Shown here piece by piece: positions 59,103-64,000 of a stretch of DNA of 64,000 nt. The notes under the pieces were generated by a model that was not told the DNA's origin, searched no databases, and saw nothing but the letters and a program-made list of their open reading frames with translations. The position numbers and the translations under genes are program-made. This DNA is from Prostheceraeus crozeri (taxonomy: Eukaryota; Platyhelminthes; Polycladida; Euryleptidae), in NCBI GenBank assembly GCA_907163375.1, contig CAJQUW010001979.1, forward strand, positions 372,001-436,000. The letters run 5' to 3'. Positions within the stretch are counted from its first letter, which is position 1; the number at the start of each line of letters is the position of its first letter.

Positions 59103-59185
59103 GCACAACAAGGTGGGGCTCGACCTCCGGCTCGAAAGATCGCTAGTCCAAGCACTTAGCCAGTGTGACACGGAGACCACCATCA
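59103..59185 (-). mobile_element. SINE head fragment
   Basis: The - strand reads GGTCTCCGTGTCACACTGGC, CTAAGTGCTTGG, AGCGATCTTTCGAGCC and GGAGGTCGAGCCCC. This is the tRNA-like head of the local SINE, ending shortly after the B-box. Confidence 0.75.
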
Positions 59186-59814
59186 CTGGAGCAGCAGCAT
59201 TTCACAAATCTCGATGCACGCAAAGAAGGAATTCGACCAGCACTAACTTTCTAATTCTTAAAAGAATTGAGCGAATTATGTTCATTACTAAATTTAACAT
59301 TAGATAGAACACGTTCCGACTGTCGCATGCAAAACAGCATTTCAATGAGTGTAATTCACTGACTTCAAGGATATTGGCAGAAATGTTGATGCCTCATAGA
59401 CACACAGGTCGGTCAATTCCACGAACAGAAAAAAACAAGATTCTGCTCGCTGAGTGAACTGTAAAAAGTCTCAGAAAACTGACGTAGCAGCATGACTGCA
59501 AACAACGTTGTGAGCGATGACAGAGAGTTATGATGAATATCAGTGTCAGGAAACAGTTTGATAGGAAAGTTACTAAGCGGTTGAAATTTTCGCACCTTGA
59601 AGTATAAAGCATGTTTGCTAGCTAGTCAGTCTAGAGCCATGGTGCCATGATACTATCCGTCAGTAAGGCAGAAACACCTTGATCATTGATTTTCAGAAAA
59701 AATATTAGTAGGTCCAAAAGACCGAGAATATTCACTCCACCGCTCTATAGACTTCCCTTCCTTAACATCTGAAGCATCGCTCTGAATTTCATGAAATTCA
59801 CTTTGCTACATACG
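59186..59814. other. No gene seen
   Basis: Unassigned, AT-rich. Confidence 0.35.
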
Positions 59815-60780
59815 CAGGGCTGCCAACCTCTGGCGGCAAAAAATCGGTACGCCCAGGTGAAAAAATCGGGAAAATCGGTACGCCTACCCCAAAAAATCGG
59901 TACAAAAATCGGTACAAAAAAATGTCTCATTTTTCTACGCAACTACATGCACTGAAGCTGTCCATGTTAGACCCGACCTGGCGAAATTCCCACAAATTCG
60001 CAGACAGCAGTAAGTTATGAACGGTTGACATGCTGTATGTATTAATTTGTGTTGAAATTACAAATCTAGAATCCCAGATTACAGCTATGAGATAAAACTC
60101 GCATTACTCGATCGCAAGCCAGATATAGTTTGCAAATGAAATAATTGAAGGAGTTAATTAACAGAAATCAATTTTGTTGGCACATTGGCGTTCAATAGAA
60201 AACGAGCATTATGATGAACTTAGTTCTGGCTTGATTATGTGTGAAAACAGAGATTTGGATATTTCTGATTCACAGAAGTCTATGCCCTACATGCATTTGA
60301 TTCATCGAAGATGTAACTTTGATGACTAATCGAGCATTCAGTTTGGTGCATTCTTTAATTTTTAACAAATATCAATTATGTATCCAGTAGGGCCAACAGG
60401 AGAAAGTATACGTGTACTGGGCAGAGCGCGCCCCCACGGAGTCACGGGCTCTCACATGCGCACGACAAGGTTCTCCCGGGAGAGCAAAACATGCACGCAC
60501 ATCATTGCAATTGTGCTTGCTTTTTAACCAAAAAAAAAAAAAAAATAATGCATTCAATTTAATGCAAAAAAGCATATCTGATATATGGAAGGGAAGCCAT
60601 AACAATTTGAGAAATTCAGGCCACATAAAAAAATCTGAATTCCGAAAAAATCGAAAAAAAAAATACAGTACACCCAAAAATCGGGACAAAATCGGAAAAG
60701 TGCAAAAAATCCGGTTAAAAAAAAAAAATCGGTATACAAGGCGAAACAGCGATTTGTATGCAAAAATAAATCGGTTCCCG
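59815..60780. repeat. ATCGG-rich repeat with hAT-like left end
   Basis: Starts CAGGGCTGCCAACCTCTGG, which resembles hAT termini. Many AAAAATCGGTAC motifs lie at 59848-59930 and AAAATCGG motifs at 60640-60780. A-runs open long frames on both strands that are not genes. A matching right inverted end was not found. Confidence 0.4.
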
Positions 60781-61679
60781 ATAAAGCATGCATACGTATT
60801 GTTCAAAATTTCTAAAGGTGCTATTCATTTGCTCTAGCTCACTCGTCTTTGTGCTTTAAATGGCAATTCAAAAATCAAAATGATCAATTTTTGATCCTCC
60901 TAATGAATGCCATTTGAGATGCCAAACTGGTTGAATGAACTAAAAATTCACTTGTGAGTACCAAAAGGTCCTTGATATAATTGATCTGCGTATGGGATGC
61001 AACTCAAACATACGTACATATACGTGAAATGCGCAAGGCTTCTTTCAAAAGTAGCCATTCAATCTATCTGGGAAATTGTGTTCTACAATTCTAAGTAGCT
61101 TCAAATGTAATTATAAAGGAGAAGATGGAATGGCTGACAGCCAAAGAATTTCAACGATTCGGAAAAGCCACAAAAATAACTACTAAAATGTGCCGTCGAT
61201 AGAGATTTTGATAAATAGCATTTCTATTCGATGTCTATGACACAATAGATGTTCGTGACGTGACTCATAGACATATATTCATGAAATCACTCACACTCAT
61301 AATCAAAATCAATTCATTACGTTGGAAGACATCAAATAACATACCTGTTAAAAGTAGTAAATTTCAAACCTCCGAAAAGTGTTTTTCAAAATAGGCACAA
61401 ATTTGAGTGGACCAAATCCAACAATATTTCTCTAAACTGAAAAAACACGCTAGAAACCAGAAAGCAACAAATGCGGTTTAGTTTTAAGATGACCACGGCA
61501 TAAAAACAGCAGCGGGCAAAGTGGTTCACCTCCAGTACGGATAGGGTTACTGAGTACGATAGAGTTAGTTGACCGCTTTCCGTAGTGCTATAACTTGCTC
61601 ATATCATATATATTCGTATTATTAAACCTCGCTGCAAGCTGTAGTTTGCTAATCTGAGTGTGTGTTTGACAAGACAAAG
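60781..61679. other. No gene seen
   Basis: AT-rich and unassigned. Confidence 0.4.
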
Positions 61680-61862
61680 TGGTCTCCGTGGCACAATGGC
61701 TAAGTGCTCAGCCTAGCGATCTTCTGGTCCAGAGGTCGAGCCCCGAAAGTGTCATTGGAAGTTGGCAGGAAGGGCATCCGGACTAAAAGATCATAACGCT
61801 CCAGTCAACGTCTGCCTATGTCAGCACCGTCCAACCCCCAGTTAGGGGGAGTAGCGCCGTTA
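61680..61862 (+). mobile_element. tRNA-derived SINE, full copy
   Basis: Same layout as 39211-39400: GGTCTCCGTGGCACAATGGC head, AGAGGTCGAGCCCC B-box-like motif, GGCAGGAAGGGCATCCGG centre, TGTCAGCACCGTCCAACCC, CCCCAGTTAGGGGGAGTAG and a CGCCGTTATA end. The A-box carries one change (ACAATGG). Confidence 0.9.
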
Positions 61863-64000
61863 TACCATTCAATCAATAGAAGGTAAAAATATATCATACT
61901 TGCTATCTCCTAGTACGTTCAACAAGACAGCCATATTCTCGTGCAGTAACTTCCACATTGCACTCAAACTCCTGAGTTACGGACATCTGACTGGCGGACA
62001 AACCTGTTTGCTGGACAGATATTCAAAATTTTCAAAACCACCCACAAACAAGGTAAACGCAGCATTTTTCACAAGCTGATTATGAACAGAAGCCTATTTC
62101 TGCATTATCAGTCACAACGGGTGCTGTATTTGGGGCGATAGACATTATTTTGCGATCGCTTTGTTTCAGGGGATCTGAAACTGGTCACTTTCCTTCTGTA
62201 AAGAAGCAGTGTGACCAGGTGGTGAAGATGAGACAATCATTGAAGCAGTCGACCTTGACGTCATTGTCAAAAAACTAAGCGATCATTCTTTGAGGGAACG
62301 ACGAGAGACTTATGAGAATGCACTGTGTAGGAGTACATAGACCGATTATATTGTTTCCAGCCATATTTGTGTATTTTCCTTGATGTTTTGATTCGGGTGT
62401 AAGTAAAACAGTATGAAAGCAACTGAATATAGAATATTTTTGATAACTAACGTAGATGCATATATAAAAAACATCGCAGTCTCTACACTAGTTTTGCTTT
62501 ACCGTGATTTCACACATTCTACAGAAGTAGTAATATGATAAAAATAATGAATAGTGGTTCATACAGTATTTATTTCCTGGGATATAGACATTCCGGAAAA
62601 GAGGAGTTTGAATTAGAGTAATCCATACCGAGGGATAGTAGCAAAAAACAATAGTAATAATATTCAAAATACGAAAAAAACAGAAAGCAAAATATAAAGA
62701 AAGCCAAGCAACTGATGTTTATCTTATGAGATCAATGCTGATACAGTAATCGTCACATATGCCCTGCACATGTGCATGTATATGGACTTCATTTTGATGT
62801 ACCGTATATGGAGGAAAACTAATCAAGTCATCTATGTATTTTCAAGTATAATATATCTGATGATCAGTTTTTCATTTATTCGCAATGAAATCGCATGATA
62901 AGATAACTGATTTATGTAGTTCTTGGTAGAGGTACATGCATGTGTTCTTGCTTTTGCATGTGCAATCATGATTTAATTTTTGTGCAATCATTGCAAAACT
63001 TACTTTTGAGATAACATGGTGACATGATATGCATAATATAGATAGTAGCGATGTGACAAGCTATATACATATGAAATCCACTTTATCTACAAAATTCCTG
63101 ATCAATACAACCAAAAATACTCTAAGTGCTTAAATGTGATGTAGTTCAATGAACCTTGATTTCTAATTGAATATGAGGTCTATATGCCGCATATACATTT
63201 ATTTGGATGAATTTGTGAGCACTTTAGTGTTGGATGTGGGCGCTTTGAGCTTTGTCTGCAGTCGTGTTGAAGGAAAATTTACGATCACTTATCATTACAC
63301 GTCAATGCTAGTCCAGTTTTAAATCAATGTCATTATTTCAACAATTCTCGAGCAGAGTGAGTGAATGCACTGATGAAAAATGTCTCAATCATCCACTGAT
63401 GAAACATCAATTAAAACGTTAAGGAATGTGATATCCGCTTTAGTTTCTGCCTGTCAAGCGAACGACATTTTATCATCTAGAAAATATTGATCAAGCATCG
63501 GTTTATCATATCAATGTGTTCTATCTTCGTTCAAATCTTCACAGTATTCTATTACTGCCCAGTGCTTTGATGTATTAACACACGCATGCATTACAGTCCG
63601 GCAGCCAGAACGAGCTTCAGCAGGGAACGAGGTCAAAAATGAGACCTTCACAGAATGATGTACAGCCCATGCCTACTACGAATCTACGCGTCTGCCGAGG
63701 TCTACCTGGTTCCTCTTATTGTCAGACAGGATCATAGAAAAACTCATGTTAAGCAAATGGGACGAAGATAGAAACTTTTAGTAAAAATGAAATTTTCTAT
63801 GTTTTCTCCGATTAAACAAAAAGTTCTAAGCTCAGAGTCATCATTTTTGATATGGAATGTCTTCAGGTCATTTCCTATCATGATCATATGCCCCTTCTAG
63901 AACGTAGAAACATTCAGACCTGGCAAGCCTCCGACTGTCTGATATTTTGATTCCATCTGACAAGAAAGGGAATCAGATGGAACTTGGCAAATACGCAGAT
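61863..64000. other. No gene seen
   Basis: AT-rich. A hairpin CCATCTGA...TCAGATGG lies at 63952-63981 close to the window end. Nothing else supported. Confidence 0.4.

Noticed and set aside
60372-60837. Long overlapping frames on both strands (141 and 144 codons)
   Set aside because: Driven by A-runs and ATCGG repeats; Phe/Lys-rich low complexity.
63395-63435. CACTGATGAAACATCAATTAAAACGTTAAGG as a hammerhead
   Set aside because: No GAAA box in the right place, no closed helix II and no cleavage triplet.

Overview
AT-rich, intron-rich animal DNA with standard-code genes, probably from an invertebrate. The VPS50 homologue is fairly diverged from vertebrates, and the repeat mix (RTE-like and CR1/Jockey-like LINEs, a tRNA-derived SINE, Penelope-like elements, many hAT and Tc1/mariner copies) fits a lophotrochozoan or flatworm-like genome. 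The species cannot be fixed from sequence alone. Most of the window is transposon debris, and many insertion boundaries can be read exactly from target-site duplications (TSDs).

Host genes. (1) The 3' half of a VPS50/syndetin gene lies on the + strand. A probable exon is at 2898-3023, and firm exons are at 16214-16606 and 19434-19880 (stop). All junctions are phase 0. Its introns are packed with a full-length RTE-like LINE, a Tc1 element, hAT elements, LINE relics and a SINE. (2) A neuronal calcium sensor-type EF-hand gene lies on the - strand, with an exon at 33024-33296 and a terminal exon at 27459-27653. Its N-terminal exon(s) were not found. (3) Three isolated exon-like open frames with good splice signals (48648-48770, 55863-56018, 58420-58655) may belong to unrecognised genes.

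Mobile DNA by region. 1-20 kb: VPS50 introns with hAT (1286-1984, 10037-11035, 13564-13729, 18289-18793), LINE (4833-8096), Tc1 (8397-9784), LINE relics and a SINE. 20-24 kb: a nested insertion in which a 3.9 kb hAT-like element holds a 2.5 kb Tc1 element with ~350 bp inverted ends and a separate MITE. 24.9-26.2 kb: a complex palindrome. 28-36 kb: EF-hand gene introns with a SINE split by a hairpin-like element, a CR1/Jockey-like LINE end, a hAT MITE and a local duplication. 35.6-37.7 kb: a mariner with perfect 28-bp ends and a DD41D signature, carrying its own nested inverted element. 42.8-45 kb: a Penelope-like retroelement relic split by a hAT element. 51.8-55.8 kb: a decayed LINE flanked by ~88-bp direct repeats and split by a 1-kb foldback element. 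57.8-61.9 kb: MITE, SINE pieces and an ATCGG-rich repeat. The last 2 kb look unremarkable.

Most interesting: an apparently complete hammerhead ribozyme core at 46869-46922, placed just behind a tRNA-like A-box/B-box pair, plus at least five degenerate hammerhead-like copies elsewhere, several arranged head-to-head. This points to one or more families of hammerhead-bearing retroelements active in this genome.
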